From the NCBI GenBank assembly GCA_947579665.1, contig OX388351.1, forward strand, positions 60,272,939-60,336,938: DNA of 64,000 nucleotides, in the 5' to 3' direction. Each line of letters begins with the position of its first letter. Position 1 is the first letter of the stretch. The notes under the pieces are model-generated. The model made no database searches. It was not told the DNA's origin and was given only the letters and a program-made list of their open reading frames with translations. The DNA comes from Sympetrum striolatum (lineage: Eukaryota > Arthropoda > Insecta > Odonata > Libellulidae). A program made the translations under genes and the position numbers. Shown piece after piece: positions 11,164 to 23,173 of the stretch.

Positions 11164-14100
11164 ATGTCTTCCGGCGGATCATTCTCTTACCAGCAGTCTC
11201 CCCTGCACCTCCACCTGTCTAACCTACGGTCTAGAAGAAAATTCAGTTTTCCCGTCGCTTTGGAACATGGTACACACTACGGTAGGGCTGTCGGGGGTAC
11301 TTCTGCCAGAAGACGCTTTAGCGACGCAGTGTCTCGAAGACTATCCCTCAGCTGGCGTCAGCATTATGGATCTGGAGGACCTTCTGGGTTGTTCTCCCAG
11401 CAACAGCAAGAAAGTGCTGCCTGGGAAGAGCGTGAGGTGGTGGCCCAAGCAAAGGCTCTGGCCAGGAGGTACCTGAGAGCGAGACTGAAACGTTCCGGGC
11501 TTTTAAAAGGAGGGAAAGGAGGTTTAGCAAGGTTACGTAGCTCAACAATGTTGATACCGTCCCCACCTTCCTCTGGGTCGTCTTCGTCAGAATCCATTCC
11601 TTCCACGCTGAGTAAGGTGCGCTCCGGCGAGATGGGAGCCGCATCACCAGTAAATCATGTTCTACTGAGTATTGGACAGGAATTGGAAAGCACTCACCCA
11701 AAAGTAAATAAAGAAGTTGTATGTGGAAATTCAACTTTACCTCTTGGTCTCTGGCATCTTGTCTGCCCGGCCCGGGCACTTACGTAGGCCATAGACCATA
11801 GGTTCTCAAAGTTGTCTTTGTGGACCCCCAGGGGTCCATATAGATTTACCAGGGGTCCCTTCTCAGGGAGAAAAAATGGAATTCCAAGATTTTTTTAATT
11901 TTTGAGTCTGTTTTAGTGCTTTTAGAAGCCAAAGATCCCATTTTAAAAGATAATGTAAATAAATTGAAACCAAATATTCAATATTAATCAGGCTAGAGGT
12001 TCCATGGAAAATTAAAAGGGGTTGATGGGGAAAAAAAATTTTTGGGAACCTAAGCCCTAGACCAGGCATGTCCAAAGAAAATGCCACGGTGGCAGCCGCC
12101 TGCCACCGCTCTCCTCCGTGGCAAACTCGGTTGTGCGGTAGTATGGAGGGGAAATCTGAGTCGCGGTGTGGCTGCGGAAGATGGTACTGTGGTAATGGTA
12201 GGAGCAGCGGATGGTTCGGAGACAGAAATGGTCAAACGTAGCACGGTCAAATGGGGCTTTGCTATTATTGTTGAAACCAATAACTCAGACAACTACAAAA
12301 TTTACTCAATATTTGTTTTCATGCATATGCTTTTTATTAGAGTTGTAATACAATATTTAAAAAGCTTTAATAGCTTAGTTACAAAGGTATTTTTATAAAG
12401 TTTACATGGTTATTTCTACAACATTTAAATAGTTATTTTATAATATTTACAAGATACTTTTTACAATATTTATACTCGCAGGTGTTGTGGTAATGGTAAA
12501 CGAGGCAGATTGCCGCAGGCCCATGGCATTCCGTGGCACCGCAGCCAACATGGCAGCATTTGGACATGCCTGCCCTAGACATTCTTTCATGGGAGATTCC
12601 ATTGCATTTCTTTGTTTATTCAATAAGACTGAAAAAATTATAGAAATTTCAAATTAAATTTGTAAAATATTCTAATTTTGTCATCCATCTATTATTTGTT
12701 TGCAAAATCTTATCGGAAATGACTACAGAGTTGTCATGCTGGATCCCTAAGACTGTCAGCCTCTAGAAATTTTCCTCGGCTCCTCATGATATATTCAAAG
12801 CATTAATTACTATTCCAGACATTATTAATTATCAGTTGCTTAAATGAAGCCAACCAAGTCATGTGTGAACTGTAAGATGTGCAGATAAAAAAGTTTTTAT
12901 ACAAGTATGTGTTTCTTAAAGGAGTTTGAAATAGTTAATCAGCGCAGAAAAGATAAAGTAATTGAGAATGAAAATAAATGGTAGTTAAACTGAATCTAAA
13001 TAACTCAGTGGCTAAGGGAAAACAAAGCTAAAATTTAATGAAGATGCAGAAAAACTGGTGGAACTATTTCCATACTTAAAAAGTTCCCCCTATTGGAATG
13101 ATATATGTGTATCTGACATTAAAAAAAGCTGTCAAAAAAGTTTTTATAAGAAGAAAAGAACCGATTAGGAGTGTTTTCACTATTGGAAGCAAAGTAAGCT
13201 TCTTGTCATAAGAATAGGATGTATCTATGTTAGATAATAGCAATGAGGTAGAAAACTCAGATTAAATTATGACTTACAGCAATTGAGGTGATTCTATACC
13301 CATCAGCAAAATACACTTTTAACTTCATAATTTGTTGTTTTTACTTTCATTTTTTTCATTCTCATTATTTTTTTGTTACTCTTGAAACTTTTTAAACATC
13401 TACTGAAGTAAGACTTCCCTAGGTAATTAGTACATTAAATCTGTATTTTCTTCTTTTTTGAAAGGTTTATTCAGATGTTTGCAGACAGATGAGTATCACT
13501 TTATCATCTGAAACAATAGCCAGAGGTGCTGTTTTTTCTGTTGCTAGGGAACTGTTCAAAGTAAGTAAAACTTTTCTGAAATTATCAAAATTCAAAATTT
13601 TATCAATGTTAAGAATTCCTCGTGAAACTAAGCAATGATGAATGTACGTTACTTTCTTAAAATAAAAAAAATTTAGCTACTGTACCCCCTAAATTTTTTC
13701 TTTACAAATTTTTGACTTGAATAAACATACAGAATGGTGTTTAAGTGTATTTCTACTGATCCTTTACTATTTCTGAAATTTAATATAATCTATGTATATC
13801 ATGTGATTTCAACAGTGATGTCATACTGCTTCCATCATGAGAAAAGTATGAAACCAATTGACATGATCTGTATTGAATTTGTTATATGAATCAATCTTTC
13901 TCTTTAATCCAGTCTACTTTACTTCTTTTAACAAAGAAGCAGAATTATTTCAGTTTTGAGTTTGAGTAAAGATAGCATTTCATTTTCAGAATGAAAATGA
14001 AGTCACATGGGCAAAGGTAGTGTCCTTGTTTGCCATGGCTGGTGGTCTAGCAGTTGATTGTGTTCGTCGGGGTCACCATGATTACCTGCCATCCTTAGTG

Positions 14101-15428
14101 GAAGCCGTTGGTGATGTAATTGAAGAAGAGCAGCTTTCAGAATGGATTGCACAGAGAGGAGGTTGGGTAAGGTTATTTTTGTTACATATGAAAATTACAA
14201 TATAGAGAATATTTGCGATCTTGAGGCCAACACTCCATAGCAGTATAACTGAATTATTTTAAATGAAAATAGGAGAGGCAGTGCTTTCCGAGAGGGGAGG
14301 TATGTACGTACAAACAGCTTTCCCATGGTAGAATTAGTTGTATGCCGGTATGCGGTGAAATTATTAAAAAGTAATTGGATTCAAAATTGTGAATGGACTA
14401 TACCTACCTCCTTTACTTCATGGAACCTAGCCATTCCATTTTTCATGAAAGAAAATGCACAGAGGATTTTGGTTTACACTCCAAATTTTATTTTCAGCCC
14501 TTACAACTGCTTTCAATACAGTAGCTTCATCTCCAAGTCAGATTAAATTTCATAAGAAATACATTCCATTGAAAGATTTTCAGGGGGAATGGAAAGAAAG
14601 ATAATAGTAGTGGTTAAGAGGATTGGATAAGGAGGTAGTGTTTTAATGGGAGAAATTAATGGAGGATGATTTGGGATCAAGTTATGTAAATTTGGGGGAT
14701 TTCTATAGCTTCCAAAGTTTCTATCTGTATAGTGGAGAATTTCGGGTACAAAGTCTTAATTTCTTAGAACAGTTTGAGATAATTTCCCGTACAAATTCCA
14801 AACAATGTAATGTGGTTAACGAGCACCTCTTCCCTTCCCATTCCCCATTGATTCGATACATTCTACCACTCACTGACCATGTTGCTCTACCTCAAGGTCC
14901 GTCCCCCTGACTTACCTCTCTGTCCTCTCCCCCACACCCCTCTTTTCCTATTTCCTTAATTTCCCACCAGTCTTACTTGTACTTACTAATATTATGCTTT
15001 ACGTTTTTGCTAGGTCACTTGATAATGGAGATCAATCTCTGAAACTAGTCGTGTTTTGTTTCCTTTTATTGTTTTAATAAAATACTGTGGAAAAAGTACA
15101 AATTGTTTTCCTTCATCAATTCTTTATCACTCTGCAGAGATTATTGGTTCCTGTATATTCTGTAATAAAAACCTTTTTTCTGGCATAAAATATATAATGG
15201 TGTTTTCAGTGTTTCTTGTCATAGGAAAATCTCAGTTTGTTTCTAATTTTTACTTCTCAGATGGGCTTGGTGTATCACTTTCGCCCCGAAAGACTGGAAC
15301 AAAGCAGTTTAAACTATTGGTGGGTCTCTCAGACATGTTTGGTTGGAGTAATCACAGCCTTATCCGCCTCAGTATTGCTTCTAGTTGCAGTTCTCCTGAG
15401 GTGGTCTGGAAAATTCAGTTTTATATAG
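11164..15428 (+). CDS. Bok/Buffy/Debcl-like Bcl-2 family protein
   Basis: Four coding exons: 11164-11703, 13465-13560, 13990-14166 and 15261-15428, all joined in phase 0, giving 326 residues. The family regulates mitochondrial outer-membrane integrity in apoptosis. Seen: a long Ser/Arg/Gln-rich N-terminus (about residues 1-95); a BH4-like helix with EVVAQAKALARRY; a BH3 helix NHVLLSIGQELEST; BH1 as ENEVTWAKVVSLFAMAGGLA (W-A-K rather than the NWGR of anti-apoptotic members, as in Bok); BH2 as SEWIAQRGGW; and a C-terminal hydrophobic segment (LVGVITALSASVLLLVAVLL) followed by basic residues, a tail anchor. ATG 11164 is the first in-frame ATG and has a good context (GACACCATG). The open frame continues upstream to 11026 without an ATG, so 5' exons may exist. 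Insects often have two paralogues and I cannot tell which this is. A candidate AATAAA lies at 15572. Confidence 0.88.
11797..12054. mobile_element. hAT MITE in Bcl-2 gene intron 1
   Basis: 258 bp, starting CATAGGTTCTCAAAG and ending TTTGGGAACCTAAG, an imperfect terminal inverted repeat of the GGTTCTCAAA type common in hAT elements. The flanks CCATAGAC (11789-11796) and CCCTAGAC (12055-12062) match at 7 of 8 bases as a target duplication. The right flank is shared with the next element. Confidence 0.65.
12063..12572. mobile_element. hAT element with perfect 8-bp target duplication
   Basis: 510 bp, beginning CAGGCATGTCCAAA and ending TTTGGACATGCCTG, perfect 14-bp terminal inverted repeats. It is flanked on both sides by CCCTAGAC. 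Subterminal TGCCACCG/CGGTGGCA-like repeats lie inside each end. The open frames show no transposase motif, so it is non-autonomous. Confidence 0.85.
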
Positions 15429-16186
15429 TATTTTGTATTTTATCATTAAGTTTGGAGTTTTTTTATCCTAAAGTTTTGCTCAAAACCATGTTATTAGCAT
15501 AAGGAATCTCAAATGGTTAATATTAACATCTAAAGTTTCCTTGTGTGAATATTGATGAACGAGAGAGAGCAAATAAATGCATATTCATACAAGTGAGTTA
15601 GGCTGTGTAAATATTTATGATTAAACATTTATAAATGCATACTTTCTTGATTTTATCATTTTTTGAATGGTTTAGCTTCTCTTGAAAGAGAGTAATATTG
15701 TAAACAATGTTTGGTCTAAATTTAATCTAAATCATTTTTTTTCCATTGTTACTCCTGTTTAAATTAACAAAAGCAGTGTAATATCAGCATTGATATGATC
15801 AAAGGAAATAGGTGGAATGAGTGTATGGATATTAAACCAAAGCTTTATGTGGTGTAGTTGCTAATTCACAGTGTATCCATTGGTAATTGAAGGGCATAAA
15901 TAAGCTTTAGTAACTGCAGATTCTATAAGATCACATCCATACTTTTTATATCATCAGGCAATTTCCAATTACATTTTTATTCTGAATTTCTATAGCATTT
16001 TATGAGACATTTCTTACTGTAGTATACCCAAATCTATGTGCAATAATTCCTTTATATAGCATTAGAAGATTTCTTTATGGTCCAAGAACATAGGATGTCC
16101 AAATGAATGGTGACAATCTCTATCTGTGATGTAAATTTATTTTATATATCAAGGACTTTCAGTTGCCTAGTTAATATAATGATGCA
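15429..16186. other. 3' flank of the Bcl-2 gene
   Basis: AT-rich non-coding sequence; the first part is probably 3' UTR, with a candidate poly(A) signal AATAAA at 15572-15577. No other feature was recognised before the Helitron-like element. Confidence 0.5.
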
Positions 16187-17301
16187 TCTGTTATATATAG
16201 ATGCTTCTCCGGATTCATTCATGTATATACCCAGATAGGATACTAATTCACAGGCTAAACTACTGGCGTCATTGACTCGAAATATTGGCCATAACGTATA
16301 ACCGCCAGAAAAATTGCGATTTTGAACCTCAGTGTCATGGGTTCGATGACAGAGGGCCCCAAAGTCCCGATTTTTCCCGTTTAAATGCATTGCTTTGATT
16401 TACGGGAATTTTTAAAAAATACTCTCGGGAGAGGTAGAGAATCAATACTCAAGGAGCCGATATATATGGCCATGATCTATCGAAAGCATAAATGAGTTTT
16501 ATGGAAAATATCCTGGGTTCGATGCTAGGTCGAGGCAAAAATCGGCCGTTTAAAATGCATTGTGGCGATTTAAAAAATTTTTTTTGGACCCTTTCCCGAT
16601 GGCATGGAAACTTGAAATTCGGTATGAAGTTGGAGATCATAAATATATTTCATAATCAGAATTTACATATTCGCTGATGGTCCTTGGTTCGATCCCAGAG
16701 GGCCATTTACATTCCTCAATGCATTTCTTATGAAGATGACGGAAACAAATTTTAGGTACTTCCCGGCATGATATCGACTTCAAAATTTGTATGAAATAAG
16801 ATGAAGTCATAATAAGCCATACTGTGCATTCACAGCTACCAATATTTCCTGGGTTCGACACCAGGCGTCTCTACAATCAGTAAATTATCCGATATTTAAG
16901 AATTAATTTAAACCCCTTCCCAATAATATTAAAACATGAAATTAGGCATATAGATAGAGAACATAGATACATTTCAAAAACATGTTTTAGATTTCCTAGA
17001 TCGTCCTTGGTTCGAATCTAGATAGCCATTTACATTATTGATAAGTACGACGTCGTTTGAGGCAGTTGGAGCCAATATTTCTGCTTGAATTTTCACACAA
17101 AGTAAGAGATGGTGATTTTCTGTTGTGCTGCATAGTAGGTTCGGCAGGAAGGCCTAGGTTCGATGCCAGACGATTAAATTGTAGGGAATTTTAAGAATAT
17201 TTTCAATCCCTTTTTTTTCTTTTGAGGGCCCTCCCGATATGATGCCGACATGAAATTAGTGTTGTCGATCTGCTTGCAGTATGCAAGCTACATTTTACTC
17301 G
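16187..17301 (+). mobile_element. Helitron-like modular element, copy A
   Basis: 1115 bp starting TCTGTTATATATAG directly after an A. It ends with a perfect 7-bp-stem hairpin (GCTTGCA-GTA-TGCAAGC), a spacer of about ten bases and TTACTCG directly before a T. There are no terminal inverted repeats or target duplication. This is rolling-circle (Helitron/Helentron) architecture: 5' TC, A/T target, 3' subterminal hairpin; only the last bases (CTCG) differ from the canonical CTRR. Inside are six modules each with a GGTTCGA motif, at 16340, 16516, 16686, 16852, 17009 and 17157. No Rep/helicase is present, so it is non-autonomous. Confidence 0.7.
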
Positions 17302-17610
17302 TATATGATACATATCCGTGATGACTTAATTTTTCTAGCAGGTTATGTTTGTCAATACTAGTCATTTTTTATACCAGTTCAAATCTCTTCCTGATTTCAC
17401 AATATTTAAAGATGTTTCTTTCTCTGTTACCTAAGGAATAAGGATTTCTATTGAAATCCAACTGCAACCGACATCCAACTTGATGAATTACCATTATTTG
17501 AGCTCATTAAATCATCATTTTAATCCTAAATTTATAGGAAAGGATCAGAATGGGAATATTTATTTTCAAGAATATCGGATATTATAAGATCATTAAATTT
17601 ACCATAATGT

Positions 17611-18451
17611 TAGTTTTTGGTTTATGGTAGTTAAGTGAGGTTTTTTAAAGGTCAATCCCTAGTCGCCGTTTTTGCAGCTTTATCACAGTTTTTTTCCCAC
17701 GACTCGAGCTTGGAGCTGATAAGAGACCTCGACTTATCAGGAGATATCAGCCTTTATCAATTGAGAGGTAAAGAAAGGCGTGCAGTACGATTTGAAAAGT
17801 TATGAACAATTGCAATATACAACAATTTGATATCTACGGCTTTTCCCTCGTCTTAAGACAAGTACATGCGTCTTTTGATCTACGCTCTACGATAAAAATC
17901 AAGGTTTTTATGTTTTCTATAGAAATTACTCGGTGAGTTATGGCAATGCTGCATTGCCAGGAGATCCAGAGGCGAGAATTTCATGTATTTGAATGCGGAA
18001 GATATTCATATCCCTTTAACAGTTTGTTATTCATATCCATTTTACATACCAACCCATCCCAGCCCAACCCAACCCATCCCAACCCAACCCATCCATCCCA
18101 ACCCAACTCTCCTGGCAATGCAGCATTGACATAACTCACCAGGTAATTTCTATAGAAAACATAAAAAACCTTAATTTTCATCGTAGAACGTAGATCAAAA
18201 GACGCATATACTTGTCTTAAGACGAAGGATACGACTGATATATCAAATTGTTGTATATTGCAATGGTTTATAACTTTTCAAATCGTACTGCACGCCTTTC
18301 TTTACCTCTCAATTGATATCTGCTGATAAGTCGAGGTCCCTTATCAGCTCCGAGTTCAAGTAGTGGGAAAAAAACTGTGATAAAGCTGCAAAAACGGCGC
18401 CTAGGCCATACCTTTAAAAAACCTCACTTAACTACCATTAACCTAGTTTTT
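17611..18451. mobile_element. Foldback transposon with long inverted arms
   Basis: The element is 17619-18443 (825 bp). Its left arm (17619-17964) and right arm (18109-18443) are inverted copies of each other, similar over about 335-345 bp, separated by a 144-bp spacer that holds a degenerate CCCAACCCATCC tandem repeat. It is flanked by perfect 8-bp direct repeats TAGTTTTT (17611-17618 and 18444-18451). Each arm holds its own small palindrome (GGCAATGCTGCATTGCC in the left). No transposase frame. The 8-bp duplication suggests a hAT- or P-type integrase acting in trans. Confidence 0.85.
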
Positions 18452-21400
18452 AAAGTACCATATACCCAGTTCTATGACACATTGTTTCCACAAAAGATTT
18501 AGCTTAAAAATCAGGCTCTTTTTTTATAGGAGGTTTAGCTGAAGCGCCCGTTGATTCTCAACGGGAATTAGGAAATAGATTAAATTCAAGTTGTTGGTGG
18601 TGCAATGAATAAATATCCTGTAGTATATGCAACTAAATTTCCAAGCTATTCTTACTATACAGGAAAATGCATGTGCTCCGATTCAACAATTGCCTTTGTC
18701 ATCAGAGGGACTGGTTGTATGCAACCTCAAAGATTTTGGACATTTCATGTATATTTTGCTGAAATTCTCCGAATTTTGATTCAAAAACTATATTACATTA
18801 CCAACAAACAAGGAAAGGGTTTAGGTAACTTTGCACATAAGGGCGTGCACCCAGGAAACCCCGGCCCCATCATGACTTTTTTCAAGTCCGTTTTTCCTTA
18901 CTTTATCAAAATAAGAATCTTTATCAAATTTTCGTCCTCTTGGTCTTGACTCTGAACAAATATTCCTTCTAATTTAATTCTTCGTAAGAAATATAGGCTG
19001 CATTTGATAAAAGTGAATTTTACATGCATTTCTTATGGAAATCTGAGCGATCTTGGTTCAAATCCAGCAAAATTATCAAATAAAAATGCAATATTACTTC
19101 CTCCCTGATCCCTAAGAACACATATGCAAAGTTTGATACCAATCGGGCAAAGGGTATGGACTACAATCCAAGACAAACCCACATAATTTCTACCTTACAT
19201 ATATATAGATTTTCAATGTCATTGTATGTATCCATTGATAAAGTAATTGTAGGCTTCAGTTACAAAAAATAGTGCTGCATTTTATAAAAAAATTGTAGGT
19301 AGTGTATACTTTAACATTCTTTAGGTAATTCTAAATTTTACCAGTAATTCGTTAGTTTTGAAAAACAAAGGCAGAAAGGACTACATACTTAATTTTGATT
19401 TAGGAACAAGGAAAAAGAAAATAATTCAATTAAGCATATTAATTCAATAAGATGACCAAGATTATTTGGATACAATAATTTTTAATCAAGAAAACAGTAC
19501 AAATCATCATCATATTTATTGACTAGTTATTACAAATTTAATATTTTTACAAGAATAATATATAAAAACCTGAGAATGCATTCATAAAAAAATTCAAAGA
19601 AGTGCAAACAGTTTATGACACCAGACAATGACCTTAGTCAAGTTACATTTAAAATGATACACTCTTTTCTATGCAAACTTTTAATTTCAAAGCCTACGCA
19701 ATAAAATCACCTCATATTTGGCAGTCTAATAATCATTGAAACCTTTCCAATTGAAAAAAATAGTACTTATAATGAAAAATGAGATCTAAGGTTTCTCAAC
19801 AATAGAATGTGATCTAAAAGAAGTTTTAAAACATTGAGAAAAGATTGAGTAAAAATGTTTTTTCTTTGGCTTCGAATTTGGCAGGGAAAAGAGAGAAAAA
19901 AAGCAATTCCAATTACAATAATCAGTGAGCATATCACAATACAGAAAAATACAATTTTTCCATAAAGTTTTTTAAGAATCAATTGAAACCAAATCTTCCA
20001 ATGAATTCTATTTTTAACTTAAAATTAGGCCACAGTCCAATTGACTTCATTGTATCCAAAAAGTCTCAGTACATTTAAAATGCAACATTGTTTTATGGCA
20101 GGTGCCTCTTATAATTGTGTTCTCCAAACATATATGAGATACAGAAATAAAATTCATTAAGTACTTAGTACTAAAAATCAACCATTGCATGGAAATAAAT
20201 CATTTCCTTAAGCTGCCCTTACATGTTGTTCTCATATGAAAAGCTTATTAAATCTAAAAATCATTGATGTTAGCAACATGTTTGTATCATTTTGGGAGGG
20301 TATTATTCTGATTAAATTTAAATCCTGTGATATATTACTAACCATAATAACATGAGCAAAAGAAAATTATCAAAATATTTACCAAGATAAGATAAAGTTA
20401 GAGTAAAAACATTAATTATCACCATCATACAATTTTGAATAAATTCAAAAACAAAAGCATATTGCTATCACTATATAAAATACATTTGCAAATCACACTG
20501 AGGATTAATATTATTTTTATAATGATAAATTATTCATTTTGTAACAAAAGTTATGTTCAGAAATCTGCCCAACCCAAAATAGTGAATAATCCATTGAATT
20601 AAAGACTAAATATTCATAACAAATTATTGAACGACACCACTGATGAGAAATATGGTGCACACATCATACAATAGGTATAGCAAAGTAGGGTACATTCAGT
20701 AAAAGTCATACAATTTTATATCAACTAACATTATCTTCTTCTGTGAAAAACCTGGCAGTCCTATATAAGTTTATAAAGTCATCTATAAAAATTTACTGTA
20801 ATTAAAAGTAAACTCTAACTGAGGAAGTAAAAGGAATGATGCTGTATGTATCTATCGCATATATACAGAAAATACAGTTTAATTACTGTTCTGCAATATC
20901 TCAGTTTCTTCTGGAATGAATTATGGATGCCTTAAATTACCTGAGGTAAGGAAAAATCTCTCTCAGCCATTTCTTACCCCAAAACCCACATTTTAGAAAT
21001 GCATTTCAGGAACTTCATTGAGCAGTAGAGATATCCAAGAAAAAGACCAGCTATAAATATTCAGAATGACTTTTAGGGTCTATGAAAATCTAGACCTCCC
21101 CAAGAAAAGATGTCCTTATCAAATCCTCATAATCAATAAAAAAACAATAATTCTTTCCTGCATGCTACAATGTAATATTGATCTTCTAATGGGAAAACGA
21201 TCTTTTTTTAATAGCATCATTTTTTTTACAAAATTTAGCTGTGAAAAGTATATATTTTAGGCTCACTTTTCAAAAGTATTCTTACTGCGAATTTTGGTAA
21301 CAGAATTATCATGTTCCATAGAAGAGCTAATAACTATTCTCTAGCTCAACCTTTATTCAAAGTTCTAAGGTGACGAATTTCCAATTACCTCTCTTTCTTA

Positions 21401-23173
21401 ATAAGTAAGAAATAAGAAACAATTATACACCATAAAATACTTCAGAAATTAAATAAATCTGAAGACTGCTCAAGTCAGAACAAAAATCTGGGTATCAAGG
21501 AAAAATTGTATCAAAGAAATAGTATTAGTAGGTTCAATAGTTAGAAGCATTACATTTCAAGTTGCAAAAAACATTCATGACTCGTAACTTAATGAAAAAA
21601 TGAACAATCATTAAAGCACAAAGCAAGCCAAACAAAAATATAGTAAAATTCTCACTCGTAGGACAAAATTTGTTTGTTGACAAAGTTTGATCACAGAACA
21701 TTTCTCATTGTGCAGAAAACTGGAATGGATTCAAGAAAGTTCCCTATGAAATGGCATTTAAACATTACTGTAATTAATGACAAATATACTACAAAAACGT
21801 AGAGTTTAATATCAAGCAATTGTTTAAAGATACTCCATTTAGTTATGGGTTATCTTTTTTACCTCATTATATTTTATGTATCAGGAAAAAAACTTTTTCC
21901 TGAAATTAAAGTTAGTTCCGAGTAAAACTAGAGGAGTAGTAACTAAGAGCTGCAAAACACAAAATGTATCTACTGATATTTCATCTTCTCCAGAAAAAAA
22001 TCCGTTGGTCTAAATTATGTAGTCTTAAAAAGTTAATCAATTTAACGTCAATCAGTTGCGTAGAACCACCATTTTAGTATAATTAAAAGAACATCACATT
22101 TAAAAAAATAAATTAAATTAATTTTTATGGACTTAGTTCCTTTTTAGCAGCCACTTTTCCTCTCATTTACTTTCATCATATTATTAATTACATAAGACGA
22201 TTAACAATTTCACTTGAAAAAAGTGTACCCAAGATAACCAAAAGAAAATGACTGCCAAGAAATGTAGTTATGAATCAAATTTTAGTTTTTTTACCAATAG
22301 TTAATGTCGTACATGCAGATGAATTTAAAAAAAAAATACCATAGATATATTGCTAAAAATTCAATCACCAAATAAAAATAACGTTTCACTGATGAATAAA
22401 AAAATATGGTTACAAACTGACAACTAGAGACATTTACTAGTTTTGATAAAAATTCTGTTGAGTTGATGCACATTTACAACTTTGGTAACTTCTAAAACCA
22501 CCATATTGATAAAACTAGTCATGCATTCAAGTCTTCAAAATGAACGCTTTGATTAATAAATTATGTTCAATGTAAAAATCTACAAAAACTTGGAGTAACA
22601 CATAGGTGCTACTTTAAAGTTTAAAAATATACTCTCAGCAATTTTATTATTTTCCAAGAGTTCCATGTGACATTTTAATGAGTTTGTACTAGATTTTTTT
22701 TATGATTCACTAGCAGGTGGTACCTCTAACCTCAATTTATGTAAATTTTCTAAATCATCTTTAGTTTTGCATCTGGTAAGCATTGATTCAATTAAACTAT
22801 GTAAATGAGAAAAGAAAGGGATGCCTTTACCAAAAAAATATGCCAAATAATTTACTCAAAATTCGTTGAATAATTTTCATCTTTGATTAATTAGATTTTG
22901 CACAAAACACCTAAAGGCACAAAGCCCAAACTGGGCACCTACTGATATGATAAGTAAGCAAGGCCTCAAACTCTCGATATATATTTTGAGTCAATTATTT
23001 ATGTACAACCTCAAAACTTGATTATCATCACAGTGGTTTTCTCTATCACACATCTTGCACAAGATAATTCACAAGAGTCATTTGATTGTTAAAAAAGCTA
23101 CATTTTTTTAAGATAAAAGTTTCTGGTTGTAAAAATTGAAATATCATATTACAATTACTTCGTTTTGCCTTAA
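18452..23173. other. AT-rich non-coding region; possible long 3' UTR of LYSET
   Basis: About 4.7 kb with no supported exon on either strand. A degraded module resembling the Helitron-like family lies near 19000-19210 (GGTTCAAATCC at 19052, then ATATATATAGATT). The remainder carries no repeat I recognise. Its low-complexity, gene-free character directly downstream of LYSET (minus strand) would fit a long 3' UTR, but nothing in the sequence proves transcription. Confidence 0.4.

Noticed and set aside
11348..11779. Minus-strand ORF of 143 codons opposite Bcl-2 exon 1
   Set aside because: No domain; the plus strand encodes BH4 and BH3 with correct splice phases, so this is a shadow.
12050..12398. 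Overlapping ORFs on both strands
   Set aside because: They lie wholly inside the hAT element bounded by perfect inverted repeats and have no transposase motif.
16142..16861. ORFs beginning [10 protein letters not shown] and similar, also at 35177
   Set aside because: They recur because the Helitron-like modules recur. The frames are not conserved between copies and end arbitrarily, so I read them as non-coding repeat sequence.
16187..17301. CRISPR-like regular repeats
   Set aside because: The regularly spaced GGTTCGA motifs are short, the spacers are 148-176 bp and conserved between copies, and the context is a eukaryotic genome; a CRISPR array is excluded.
17940..18181. ORFs containing NPTHPNPTHP or its complement
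   Set aside because: Simple translation of the CCCAACCCATCC loop repeat in the foldback element. The repeat is not a telomere array; it is short and internal.
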